From NCBI GenBank assembly GCA_040902845.1, contig JBBDWM010000037.1:1-64000 (forward strand): a DNA stretch of 64,000 nucleotides. The letters are read 5' to 3'. A program made the position numbers and the translations under genes. Numbering within the stretch: the first letter of the stretch is position 1; each line of letters opens with the position of its first letter. Of the stretch, positions 48,499 to 57,480 are shown one piece after another. Source of the stretch: JALYNX01 sp040902845. GTDB taxonomy: Bacteria > Actinomycetota > Acidimicrobiia > Spongiisociales > ZC4RG35. A model generated the notes under the pieces. It was not told the DNA's origin. It was given only the letters and a program-made list of their open reading frames with translations, and did not search any database.

Positions 48499-49884
48499 TC
48501 AGGCTAGCGATGGCCCGACGTTGTCCCCATTGAGGACCGGGAGTCGGACGGTGAGAACAGTGCCCCTTCCCAGTTCGCTCTCGACCTCCACGCTGCCATC
48601 GTGACTCTCCACCACGTGTTTGACGATCGCTAGACCAAGGCCGGTGCCACCGGTTGACCGTGAACGTGCCGCGTCCACCCGGTAGAAGCGCTCGAATACC
48701 CGACCCAGGTCCCTCGTCGGTATCCCCTCTCCGGTGTCTGAGATCCTGAGGACGGCCTCTCCATCCACGGTCTTCAGGACCGCACCGACCGATCCCCCGA
48801 CCCCGGTGTACCGGATGGCGTTGTCCAGGAGGTTGCGGACGGCGATGGCAATATCGCGGCGACTCCCGGCTATCTGGGTTGGTGCCAGCTCCATCGAGAG
48901 CTCGATCGCCCTTTCCTCGGCCACAGGCCGGAGCCGCTCCAACTCCTCACGAACCAGAAGATCGAGGCTGAGCGGCTCGAGCTCGGGTTGGTCGCGCTCG
49001 AGACGGGAGAGATCGAGAAGGTCGCCTACCAACCTGTCGAGTTGCCTCGCCGAGCGCTCGATCTGCTGGGCGAAGCCAAGAGACGAGTCATCGTCGCGTG
49101 CCACTGCAATCTGGAGGGCTTCCGACGAGGCAATAATCGCTGAGACCGGCGTCTTCAACTCGTGCGACGCATTAGCCACGAAGTCCCGCCGAATTGAGCC
49201 AACCCGGTCGAGATCGGTGACATCGACCACGACCAACAGGATTCGGTCGTCCCCGGAGAAGGGGGTGGCGACGGCACGAAGTCGGCGCACGGGTTTGCCA
49301 TGCTCGGCCACTCTCTCCACCGCGTGGCGCGCCTCCCGGCACTCTCGCACCGCGTTCTGGAAGGGGAATGGCGCCAGGCCGGAAAGACCGCCCGGGATGG
49401 CCCCGAGCAGCTCCTGCGCCGACGGATTGGCATACAGCACTTGGTCTTCTGGAGAGAAGAGAACGGTCCCCTGAGGCAACGCACCGAGAACCATCTCGAG
49501 GGTCTCGGTGGCGTGCTCCGCCTGCAGCACCCGCTCCCGTTGACCCGCATCAAGTTTCGAGATGGCAAGCCCCAATTGGTCTAGCTCGCGCACCGGTGAG
49601 CGGGGGACCCCCTCGCCTTCACCTTCCACGAGGTCGAGGGTCTGTCCGGTAAGCCCGGAGATCGGCACCGCCATCCGCCGGGCCAGGAGTCCAACCGCGA
49701 CCAGGCCGAGAAGCCCCCCCAAGACGAAGGTCACCAGGACCGAAGCGCGGTTCTCAGGTGGGTCCTCAATGGTTTGGAGAACGAACCAGCCGATGATCCC
49801 GAGCAGGCCCAAATAGGCGACGCCGTAATAGACGAACAGGCGAACCGCGAACGGTGTCCTGCCCGGCTCCGAGCGGCTACTCAT
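48499..49884 (-). CDS. phoR: PhoR-like sensor histidine kinase
   Basis: A 461-residue kinase. Two N-terminal membrane helices, a HAMP-like linker, a PAS-type domain (TVLFSPEDQVLYANPSAQELL), then the H-box FVANASHELKTPVSAI and ATPase motifs NLLDNAIRYT and GTGLGLAIVKHVVE. ATG 49884 chosen because it overlaps the response-regulator stop. With the response regulator and phoU/pst beside it, it is very likely the phosphate sensor. Confidence 0.9.
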   Translation of the reverse strand: MSSRSEPGRTPFAVRLFVYYGVAYLGLLGIIGWFVLQTIEDPPENRASVLVTFVLGGLLGLVAVGLLARRMAVPISGLTGQTLDLVEGEGEGVPRSPVRELDQLGLAISKLDAGQRERVLQAEHATETLEMVLGALPQGTVLFSPEDQVLYANPSAQELLGAIPGGLSGLAPFPFQNAVRECREARHAVERVAEHGKPVRRLRAVATPFSGDDRILLVVVDVTDLDRVGSIRRDFVANASHELKTPVSAIIASSEALQIAVARDDDSSLGFAQQIERSARQLDRLVGDLLDLSRLERDQPELEPLSLDLLVREELERLRPVAEERAIELSMELAPTQIAGSRRDIAIAVRNLLDNAIRYTGVGGSVGAVLKTVDGEAVLRISDTGEGIPTRDLGRVFERFYRVDAARSRSTGGTGLGLAIVKHVVESHDGSVEVESELGRGTVLTVRLPVLNGDNVGPSLA

Positions 49885-50590
49885 CCACGAATTTGTAGCC
49901 GAGCCCACGCACCGTGCGTATGTGGACCGGCCGGGCTGGATCGGGTTCGAGTTTCTGGCGAAGTCTCTTGATGTGGACATCGAGGGTCTTGGTGTCACCG
50001 AAGTAAGTCGGTCCCCACACTTCATCAATGAGGGTGTGCCTCGCGGCAAGCCGATTCTTGCGTCGCATCAGCGATTCGAGCAGCTCGAATTCCTTGGGGC
50101 GCAAGTCCACCGCCTCTCCGTTCAATCGCGCCTGGTGGGCGTCGATGTCGAGCTCGATAGCCCCGCCTCTCAGCACTTCGTTCGACTCGGAAAGCACCCC
50201 GGTCTTCGCCGCCCGGCGTAGATGAGCCCTGACCCTGGCGATCAGCTCCCGCATCGAGAAGGGCTTGGTCATGTAGTCGTCCGCCCCCAATTCGAGGCCG
50301 GCCACCTTGTCCGATTCGGCGTCCTTGGCGGTCAGCATGATGATCGGGACGTCAGACGACAAACGGATCTGACGGCAGACATCGAGTCCCGACATCCCAG
50401 GAAGCATCAGGTCGAGAAGCACCAAATCGGGCTGGTTGACCCGTGCGGACTCGAGCCCGCTGACCCCGGTTTCGGCAACGAAAACATCAAAACCCTCATT
50501 GTCGAGGGCGTATCGAACCGACTCGGCGAGACCGGGCTCGTCTTCTACAACAAGGATTCGATGCGGCCTGCGGTCAACCTGCGTCGTCAT
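49877..50590 (-). CDS. phoP: PhoB/PhoP-type response regulator
   Basis: A 237-residue OmpR-class regulator. Receiver with RILVVEDEP and phosphoacceptor in LVLLDLMLPGMSG; DNA-binding domain with RLRQKLEPDPARPVHIRTVR and GLGYKFVDE. It should bind the PHO box upstream of pstS. ATG 50590 chosen; it overlaps phoU (stop 50574). Confidence 0.9.
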   Translation of the reverse strand: MTTQVDRRPHRILVVEDEPGLAESVRYALDNEGFDVFVAETGVSGLESARVNQPDLVLLDLMLPGMSGLDVCRQIRLSSDVPIIMLTAKDAESDKVAGLELGADDYMTKPFSMRELIARVRAHLRRAAKTGVLSESNEVLRGGAIELDIDAHQARLNGEAVDLRPKEFELLESLMRRKNRLAARHTLIDEVWGPTYFGDTKTLDVHIKRLRQKLEPDPARPVHIRTVRGLGYKFVDE

Positions 50591-51281
50591 CTGCCGACCG
50601 GTTGAGACCCACCTTGACGAACTCGGTCCGCTCACCGGTGATCAGATAGGCCGTCTGCTCTGCGAAATCTACGGCCTGGTCACCAATACGCTCCAGGGCC
50701 CGAGCCACCATGAGGATCTTGCTCGCCCACTCCAGCATTTGCGGATTGCTGCCCACGGCGACGATCTCTTTGTACATGTTGGCGTTGAGACGGTCCACCG
50801 GTTGATCCATAGCCGGCAACAGCCTCGCCTCTTCGAGGTCTTGCCGGACATAGGCCTCGATGGCGGTGCGAATCATCGGTCGCACCAGATCGCCCATCTC
50901 ACGGATTTGTTCCACCATCCGCTGGACGCGAGGCAGCCCCTCATTGAGTTTGGTGACCTTTGCGATGTTGACCCCTTGATCCCCCATTCGCTCGAAGGTC
51001 TGGTTGAGCTGGAGTAGAACCGTCATCTTGCGTAGGTCGGACCCAAGGGGCTGGAACCGGGCCATGAGATTGGTCCACTGGCCGTGGACGTCGAGATAGG
51101 TCCGATCTATCTCGTCATCGAGCTTGATGACCTGGGCGGCGAGGGCGACATCACTGGTGCATATGGCTTCAACAGCCATCGCCACCATTTGCTCGGCTCG
51201 GTCGACCATGCCAAGCACCTTTTGCTCCAACGAATCGAGGCCCTGATGGAAATGGAGATTGGTGTCTGTGCTGTCGGTCAT
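50574..51281 (-). CDS. phoU: Phosphate regulator PhoU
   Basis: A 235-residue protein of two three-helix PhoU repeats, each with an E/D-rich metal-binding motif (QTFERMGDQGVNIAK and ALERIGDQAVDFAEQ). It dampens PhoR signalling when the Pst transporter is saturated. It overlaps pstB by 4 bp and the response regulator by 17 bp. Confidence 0.95.
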   Translation of the reverse strand: MTDSTDTNLHFHQGLDSLEQKVLGMVDRAEQMVAMAVEAICTSDVALAAQVIKLDDEIDRTYLDVHGQWTNLMARFQPLGSDLRKMTVLLQLNQTFERMGDQGVNIAKVTKLNEGLPRVQRMVEQIREMGDLVRPMIRTAIEAYVRQDLEEARLLPAMDQPVDRLNANMYKEIVAVGSNPQMLEWASKILMVARALERIGDQAVDFAEQTAYLITGERTEFVKVGLNRSADDDAG

Positions 51282-52192
51282 CCGAATCTGCCCGTTATGT
51301 AATCCTCGGTCTGTTTCTGGGTCGGAGAGGTGAAGATCTGCTCGGTCTGGCTGAACTCCACAAGGTACCCCGTTCGTTGACCTTGCCCGTCGACGCTGAC
51401 TGAGAAGAAGGCGGTTTGGTCCGAGACTCTCGCCGCCTGTTGCATGTTGTGGGTGACGATGACGATCGTGTAGTCCTTCTTCAGCTCGAGCATCAGCTCT
51501 TCGATCTTCAAGGTTGCGATGGGGTCGAGCGAGGAGCAGGGCTCGTCCATCAACACCACATCCGGGCTGGTGGCGATCGCCCGGGCGATGCACAGACGCT
51601 GCTGCTGACCCCCTGAAAGCGCCATACCCGACTCCTTGAGCTTGTCCTTGACCTCCTCCCAGAGAGCCGCCTTGGTCAGGACCTCCTCGACCAGGTCATC
51701 GTAATTGCCCTTCCAACCAGCGATCTTTGGGCCGTAGACGATGTTTTCATAGATGCTCTTGGGGAAGGGGTTTGGCTTCTGGAACACCATCCCGATGCGT
51801 CGTCTCACCTCGACCGGATCGACCCTGTCGCCATACAAATCGACGCCGTGGTATTCCACCCTGCCCTCGACCCGGGCGGTCTCGATCAAGTCGTTCATTC
51901 GGTTGAAGCATCGCAAGACTGTCGACTTGCCGCAGCCGGAAGGCCCGATGAGGGCGGTGATCTGGTTCTGGCGGATGTCCATGTCGACATCACGCACCGC
52001 CCGGAACGACCCGTAGTAGACGGTCAGCCCTCCGACATTGAAGATCGGTGCTTGCTCGTCTCGGGGGATGGTCGCAGCCTCGGCCGCCTTCGCCGCCCGA
52101 GCTGCCTGGGCGACCAGCGCTGACTCGGTGGCGGATTCGAGGCTGGTGGTGTCGGTATTGGCGGTCAAGTCGTCGCCTTCCTGATGATTCAT
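51278..52192 (-). CDS. pstB: Phosphate ABC transporter ATPase
   Basis: A 304-residue ATPase. Walker A GPSGCGKST, Q-loop FQKPNPFPKS, signature LSGGQQQRLCIARA, Walker B VVLMDEPCSSLDP. An unusual ~40-residue Ala-rich N-terminal extension (MNHQEGDD onward) precedes the core. The upstream extension of the frame lies antisense in pstA and was rejected. It powers phosphate import with PstA/C. Confidence 0.96.
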   Translation of the reverse strand: MNHQEGDDLTANTDTTSLESATESALVAQAARAAKAAEAATIPRDEQAPIFNVGGLTVYYGSFRAVRDVDMDIRQNQITALIGPSGCGKSTVLRCFNRMNDLIETARVEGRVEYHGVDLYGDRVDPVEVRRRIGMVFQKPNPFPKSIYENIVYGPKIAGWKGNYDDLVEEVLTKAALWEEVKDKLKESGMALSGGQQQRLCIARAIATSPDVVLMDEPCSSLDPIATLKIEELMLELKKDYTIVIVTHNMQQAARVSDQTAFFSVSVDGQGQRTGYLVEFSQTEQIFTSPTQKQTEDYITGRFG

Positions 52193-53154
52193 CGGTATTT
52201 CCGCTCGAACCGATCGCGGGCAAGAACCGCCACCGCATTCACCGTAAGCAGCATCACCAGCAGGACGACTATGGCGGCGGCGGTCAATGCGACGAACGCT
52301 TCCTGCGGTTGTCTGGCAAAGTTGAAGATGATGATCGGCAGCGCGGTGTAGGGCTGGTTGGAGACCAGGTCGAAGAACGACGCGTCGTTGGCCACACTGA
52401 AGAAGAGGGAGAGTTGGGCGCCGGCAAGGAGCAACGGGGCCGACTCCCCGAAGGCGCGGGCGAGAGTCAACACCGACCCGGTGAGGATGGCAGGAAACGC
52501 CACCGGGAGCACATGATGCCTGATGGTTTCCCATCGGGTTGCCCCGACAGCCAAGGAAGCCTCACGCAACCCTCCCGGCACAGCCCGCAGCGCCTCGGAA
52601 GTGGTGATGATCATGATCGGGAGCACGAGCACCGCCAGGGTAAGGCCCCCCGCGATCACGTTGCGACCCGCGATGCCGCTCTCGGCCCCGAAAATACCTC
52701 TCATCACGATCTCGACGAACAGGAACAAACCGAGGATTCCATAAACGATCGAGGGCACGCCTGCCAGGTTGCGGATGTTGGCGTTGATGAACCTGGTCAC
52801 ACGATTATCCGTGGCGTATTCCTCCATGTAAATCGCCGCCGCCACACCCAACGGGAAGGCAACGGCGATCACGAACCCGGTGAGGGCAAGTGACCCCATG
52901 ATCCCCTGCCATATACCGGCATTCTCGGCGCTGGGCGACAAGGAGTCAGTGATGAAAGAGAACCCCCGGGCTTGAAACACGGGCATGGCAGCCGTGATGG
53001 TGTCAGCGAGGAGCGTGACCAGGATCACCACCGAGGTGAGCAAGGTGAACAACAGCATGAACGCCACTAAGGCGTTGACAGGGCTGAAACGTCGTCCCTC
53101 GATCGACCGACGAACCATTTCGCTCGTGGTCAGGGCCCCTGTGTCGGCAATCAC
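52189..53154 (-). CDS. pstA: Phosphate ABC transporter permease
   Basis: A 321-residue membrane protein with about six helices and the EAA-type loop EALRAVPGGLREASLAVGATRW that contacts PstB. Overlaps pstB by 4 bp; pstC lies 1 bp upstream. Confidence 0.95.
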   Translation of the reverse strand: MIADTGALTTSEMVRRSIEGRRFSPVNALVAFMLLFTLLTSVVILVTLLADTITAAMPVFQARGFSFITDSLSPSAENAGIWQGIMGSLALTGFVIAVAFPLGVAAAIYMEEYATDNRVTRFINANIRNLAGVPSIVYGILGLFLFVEIVMRGIFGAESGIAGRNVIAGGLTLAVLVLPIMIITTSEALRAVPGGLREASLAVGATRWETIRHHVLPVAFPAILTGSVLTLARAFGESAPLLLAGAQLSLFFSVANDASFFDLVSNQPYTALPIIIFNFARQPQEAFVALTAAAIVVLLVMLLTVNAVAVLARDRFERKYR

Positions 53155-53155
53155 C

Positions 53156-54085
53156 TCAATACCTCTGCCGGAAACGACGGACCAACCGCCCGCTCATCAC
53201 GTTCAGCCCCAGTGTCAATGCAAACAGCACCAACCCGACGAAGAACAACGACTGGAAGGCGGCAACATCTCCGGCCACCTGGTCGGAGCCAACTGCCAGG
53301 TTGGCCATGGCGCCGGTCATGGTGAGACCACCTTGGGTCGGGTCAAAGGTCATGATGCCGTTGAGCCCAGCTGCCAGCGCCACCACCATCGTCTCACCGA
53401 TCGCCCGCGAAATACCAAGGATGATCGCAGCAATGATTCCCGAGATCGCAGCCGGAAACACAACCCGGAGCGCGGTGTGCCATTGCTTTGCCCCCAGGCC
53501 GTACGACGCCTCACGGAGCGACAGGGGCACCGCGCGCATGGCGTCCTCCGAGACCGACGCCACCAGGGGAATGGTCAGGATCCCGACCGCGATCCCGGCT
53601 GCCAGGAAGTTGGCGCTCTGGGCGCCCGGAAACAGCCCGCGAACGATGTTGGGAGTAATGAACTGAAGCGCGAAGAATCCGAGCACCACCGACGGGATCC
53701 CGGCCAGGATCTCGAGAGTCGGCTTCAGGACCCGACGCACGCCGGAACGAGCGTATTCGGAGAGGTAGACAGCCGATCCGAGCCCGAAGGGGACAGCCAC
53801 CAGCATGGCGATGCCCGTGACCATCAGGGTATGGACCAGGAGAGCCGAAAGCTGGAACCGGCCCCGCCGCGGGAACCAGCCGTCCGCCCAGAGTTGGCTG
53901 AGCTCGATCGAGGTCAGAAACGCCCAGGCCTTGCCGACGAGAGCCACCACGATGGCAAGCGAAATCAGGATCGAAATGGCAGCCGCCGCGAAGAAGACTG
54001 ACTTGACAAAGCCCTCACGTCGCCGACGCCGGATATCGCCACTCAGGTCGATGACGGTGTCCCCGGATGTTTGGCCGATTGCCAT
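53156..54085 (-). CDS. pstC: Phosphate ABC transporter permease
   Basis: A 309-residue membrane protein of the PstC family: six helices and the coupling loop DAMRAVPLSLREASYGLGAKQW. ATG 54085 was preferred; an in-frame TTG at 54094 is possible. No clear ribosome site is visible upstream. It lies 60 bp downstream of pstS. Confidence 0.93.
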   Translation of the reverse strand: MAIGQTSGDTVIDLSGDIRRRRREGFVKSVFFAAAAISILISLAIVVALVGKAWAFLTSIELSQLWADGWFPRRGRFQLSALLVHTLMVTGIAMLVAVPFGLGSAVYLSEYARSGVRRVLKPTLEILAGIPSVVLGFFALQFITPNIVRGLFPGAQSANFLAAGIAVGILTIPLVASVSEDAMRAVPLSLREASYGLGAKQWHTALRVVFPAAISGIIAAIILGISRAIGETMVVALAAGLNGIMTFDPTQGGLTMTGAMANLAVGSDQVAGDVAAFQSLFFVGLVLFALTLGLNVMSGRLVRRFRQRY

Positions 54086-54145
54086 GTTCGTCAAAGAGGA
54101 TAGAGGGAGGGGCCGGGCGGGTGCCCGGCCTCGACCCTCGATGCC

Positions 54146-55171
54146 TCAGCCGGCTGCGCCTGCCCAGGCCGCGCGGGTCCCTTCAATGTCCTCCGCCGGC
54201 AGTTGGACATAACCGGCATCAGAAACGGCTGTCAGACCCTCATCCGACAGGTAGTAGTCGACGAAGGCGGTCAGCTCGGGGCGACTGGACAGGTCATTGG
54301 TCTTCACATAGATGAACAACGGCCGGGACAGTGGGTATTCGAAGCTGGCAATCGTTTCTGCGCTGGGGGCCACACACCCCGACTCCCCGTTGTCGACCTC
54401 GATCGCCTTGAGCACGTCCTGGTTCGCCTCGAAGAAGGCGAACCCGACCCAACCCAGCGAGGAAGGGTTGTCGGTGATGCCTTGGACGATCACGTTGTCG
54501 TTGGCCGAAGCGTTGTAATCGGCCCGGGCGAAGTTATTGCCCTCGCCCAACCGTTCCTCGGAAGGGCCGGTGATGACAAACTCGACAAAGGTGTCGTAGG
54601 TCCCCGACTCCTCACCAGGAGCGGTGATCACCAATGGCTCATCCGGATAGGGGGCGTTAGGCGCGCCCAACTCGGCGGCCAGGGCGTTGGCGTCGGACCA
54701 GCTGGCAAAGCCCTCCGACTCCGGCCCCAGCAGGGCATAGAGATCGGTGAAAGCAAGGCAGCCAATAGCCTCGTTGGCCGGATTGGTCATCACGGTCAGC
54801 CCGTCAGTGGCGACATGGAGCTCGACGTACTCGACCCCAGCCGCTGCGCAGGTCGCGGCCTCTTCGTCCTTGATCGGTCGGGAAGCGTCTGAGATGTCGG
54901 TCTCTCCGTTGCAGAACCTGGCGAACCCATCACCGGTGCCCGGGCCTTCTACAGAGGTGGCCACTCCAGGGTTGGCTCCGTCGAAAGCCTCGCCGACCCG
55001 CGCCGTGATCGGCTCGACCGTCGAGGAACCGGAAATCACGATGCTGCCCGAGCTCCCGCTATCGCCCCCATCAATGGTGGTCGTAGCGTCACCGTCTCCA
55101 TCGCCACAGGCGGCGAGGATCAGGGCGAGGACGGCCACCAAACCGACCAGGCGCTTGATTCGGACCTTCAT
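54146..55171 (-). CDS. pstS: Phosphate-binding lipoprotein
   Basis: A 341-residue protein. The lipoprotein signal ends in LALILAAC (ATG 55171), then a Gly/Asp-rich linker and the phosphate-binding fold with ISGSSTVEPITARVGEAF and GEESGTYDTFVEF. It delivers phosphate to PstCA. An 11-bp-periodic PHO box lies 84 bp upstream. Confidence 0.95.
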   Translation of the reverse strand: MKVRIKRLVGLVAVLALILAACGDGDGDATTTIDGGDSGSSGSIVISGSSTVEPITARVGEAFDGANPGVATSVEGPGTGDGFARFCNGETDISDASRPIKDEEAATCAAAGVEYVELHVATDGLTVMTNPANEAIGCLAFTDLYALLGPESEGFASWSDANALAAELGAPNAPYPDEPLVITAPGEESGTYDTFVEFVITGPSEERLGEGNNFARADYNASANDNVIVQGITDNPSSLGWVGFAFFEANQDVLKAIEVDNGESGCVAPSAETIASFEYPLSRPLFIYVKTNDLSSRPELTAFVDYYLSDEGLTAVSDAGYVQLPAEDIEGTRAAWAGAAG

Positions 55172-55254
55172 CCCTTGGTACTCCTTAATTGGGAACCGGT
55201 ATTTCCAAAACCATGGACGGTCAACCCTCCCACGGTCATCCAAAAGCTAAGAAA

Positions 55255-55298
55255 GCCGTTTGAACGGCTGCGGGCAGAGGGGTGAACAGGAGATGAAC
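55255..55298 (-). promoter_or_regulatory. PHO box upstream of pstS
   Basis: Read on the minus strand there are four 11-bp units: GTTCATCTCCT (55298-55288), GTTCACCCCTC (55287-55277), TGCCCGCAGCC (55276-55266) and GTTCAAACGGC (55265-55255). GTTCAC with 11-bp spacing is the actinobacterial PhoP consensus. The third unit is degenerate. An AGCCGTT/AACGGCT dyad in the last two units may also serve as the end of the ppk transcript. Confidence 0.75.
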
Positions 55299-55320
55299 GT
55301 TTGAGGGCCCTGCCGGCCCG

Positions 55321-55376
55321 CAATACGCAATACGCAATACGCAATACGTAGAACGTAGAACGTAGAACGTAGAACG
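55321..55376. repeat. Hybrid heptanucleotide array, pstS-ppk gap
   Basis: Exactly four CAATACG copies (55321-55348) followed by four TAGAACG copies (55349-55376). Then the hairpin GGCGGC-GCA-GCCGCC (55376-55390) overlaps the ppk stop codon. The abrupt unit change in register is notable. Confidence 0.85.
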
Positions 55377-55389
55377 GCGGCGCAGCCGC

Positions 55390-57462
55390 CTACAGGTGTG
55401 CGGAGGCGCGGACCCTGGCCAGCTCTTGGAGGACCAGATGGGCGTCGACTCCCGAGACGACCGGGACCCGGGCCCAGGTCCCGTCTTCGAAAAGCTTCCA
55501 GGCGAGCATATCGTCGGCCATCAGCACGTCGATGACCTCGTCGATGCGGAATTGGAGGTCCGGGTCTGTGATCGGAGCCAGGGCCTCGACCCTGCGGTCG
55601 AGATTCCGCGGCATCAGGTCTGCCGAGCCGATGTAGTAATGGCGGGTCCGGCCCCGAGCCCCGAACCGGTAGACCCTGGAGTGTTCCAAGTACCGGCCGA
55701 CAATCGAGCGCACCGTGATGTTCTCCGACATACCGGGCACGCCAGGACGGAGACATGAGATGCCCCGGATGATGAGATCGATCCGGGTGCCGGCGTTGGA
55801 GGCCTCATACAGAGACTCGATGATCCGTGCGTCAACCAGGGAGTTCATCTTCATGGTGATATGCCCGTCGGGCCGCGCCGCCTCGTCCTCGATGAGCTCG
55901 GTTATTCGGTTCCTGATCCCGTTGGGTGACACCACAAGCTTCCGATAGCTGGTTTGACGGGAGTAGCCGGTCAAATAGTTGAAGACGTCCGAGAGATCGG
56001 AGCCGATCTCGGGGTCGGCGGTGAGAAGGGCGATGTCCTCGTAGGTCCGCGCGGTCTTCTCGTTGTAGTTGCCGGTTCCGATATGGGCGTAACGGGCGAC
56101 TCCCTCACCCTCCCTTCTCACCACCAGGGTCACCTTGGTGTGGGTCTTGAGTCCGACTACGCCGTACATCACATGCACCCCGGCGTCTTCCAACCTCTGT
56201 GCCCACTCGATGTTGCGTTCCTCGTCGAAACGGGCCTTGAGCTCAACCAGGGCAACCACCTGTTTGCCCGATTCCGCCGCCTTGATGAGTGAGCCCATTA
56301 CCGGGCTGCTGCTCGAGTTCCGATAGAGCGTCATCTTGATCGCAAGCACCCGAGGGTCCCGCGCTGCGCGATCGATGAACGCCTCGACTGTCGGCGTGAA
56401 CGAGTCGTAGGGATGGTGGACGATCAGATCGCCCTGTCGGATCACCTCGAATATGTCGACCGTTTCACTGGCGGGCGCGGCGAGCCGCGACGGAGTGACC
56501 CCCTGGAACGTCTCGAATTTCAGATCGGGTCGATCGAGGTCGTAGAGACCCCAGAGCCCGGACAGATCCAGCGGGCCGTCAACCTGATACACGTCTTCCT
56601 CGGTGGCACCCATCTCGCGCATGAGAAGGTCGAGGACCTCGCCGGGCATGTCCGGGTGGATTTCGAGACGGACCACCCTCCCAAAGCGCCGCTGGGTGAG
56701 CTCTGATTCGATCGCCATGAGAAGGTCGCCCCCCTCGTCTTCCTCCACATCGATATCGGCATTACGGGTGACCCTGAACACGTGGTGACCGAGCACCTCC
56801 ATGCCCGGGAACAGGGCCCCGAGATGGACAGCGATCACCTGCTCGAGCGGAACGAAGCGCTCGCCATCTGGAAGCACCACGAACCGGGGCAGGATCGGCG
56901 GGACTTTCACCCTGGCGAACCTGGCGAGACCGGTGTCCGGGTTCCGAACGAACACCGCCATGTTGAGCGAGAGGTTTGAGATGTAGGGGAAGGGATGGGA
57001 CGGGTCAACCGCGAGAGGCGTCACCACGGGGAAGACCAGTTCCCGGAACTGGGCGTCGAGAAAAGCACGGTCCTCGGCGTCGAGTGTCGGATAGTCGCTG
57101 AAAACGATGCCTTCGCTACCCAACGCAGGGGCCAACTCGGAGAGAAACTCCTTGGAAATGGTCTCGTATTGGAGCTCGGCGACACCCCGGATGGCTGCGA
57201 GCTGCTGGCTTGGTGTCATCCCATCGGGCGGGGTGGCTCCGACACCATGAGCGACCTGCTCCTTGAGACCGGCCACCCGAACCTGGAAGAACTCGTCCAG
57301 GTTGTTGGCCCAAATTGCCAGGAACTTGGCACGCTCTAAGAGCGGGAAGTCAGGTCGCTGCGCAACCGAGAGCACCCGTCGATTGAACTCGAGCCACGAG
57401 AGCTCCCGGTTCAGGAAATGATCGGGATCGAACTGTTCCACTTCGCTGGTGATGAATACCAC
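55390..57462 (-). CDS. ppk: Polyphosphate kinase 1
   Basis: A 690-residue PPK1 that makes polyphosphate from ATP. FLNRELSWLEFNRRVL at the start, YAHIGTGNYNEKTARTYEDI with the autophosphorylated His, and the DLMPRNLDRRVEALAPI ending are diagnostic. It is near the pst genes and shares their strand; the repeat array lies between. Confidence 0.96.
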   Translation of the reverse strand: MVFITSEVEQFDPDHFLNRELSWLEFNRRVLSVAQRPDFPLLERAKFLAIWANNLDEFFQVRVAGLKEQVAHGVGATPPDGMTPSQQLAAIRGVAELQYETISKEFLSELAPALGSEGIVFSDYPTLDAEDRAFLDAQFRELVFPVVTPLAVDPSHPFPYISNLSLNMAVFVRNPDTGLARFARVKVPPILPRFVVLPDGERFVPLEQVIAVHLGALFPGMEVLGHHVFRVTRNADIDVEEDEGGDLLMAIESELTQRRFGRVVRLEIHPDMPGEVLDLLMREMGATEEDVYQVDGPLDLSGLWGLYDLDRPDLKFETFQGVTPSRLAAPASETVDIFEVIRQGDLIVHHPYDSFTPTVEAFIDRAARDPRVLAIKMTLYRNSSSSPVMGSLIKAAESGKQVVALVELKARFDEERNIEWAQRLEDAGVHVMYGVVGLKTHTKVTLVVRREGEGVARYAHIGTGNYNEKTARTYEDIALLTADPEIGSDLSDVFNYLTGYSRQTSYRKLVVSPNGIRNRITELIEDEAARPDGHITMKMNSLVDARIIESLYEASNAGTRIDLIIRGISCLRPGVPGMSENITVRSIVGRYLEHSRVYRFGARGRTRHYYIGSADLMPRNLDRRVEALAPITDPDLQFRIDEVIDVLMADDMLAWKLFEDGTWARVPVVSGVDAHLVLQELARVRASAHL

Positions 57463-57480
57463 GGCACTGTTACCGATCGG

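Noticed and set aside
20471..55376. CRISPR arrays at the repeat loci
   Set aside because: Units are 7 bp, contiguous and without spacers, and no cas genes are present.
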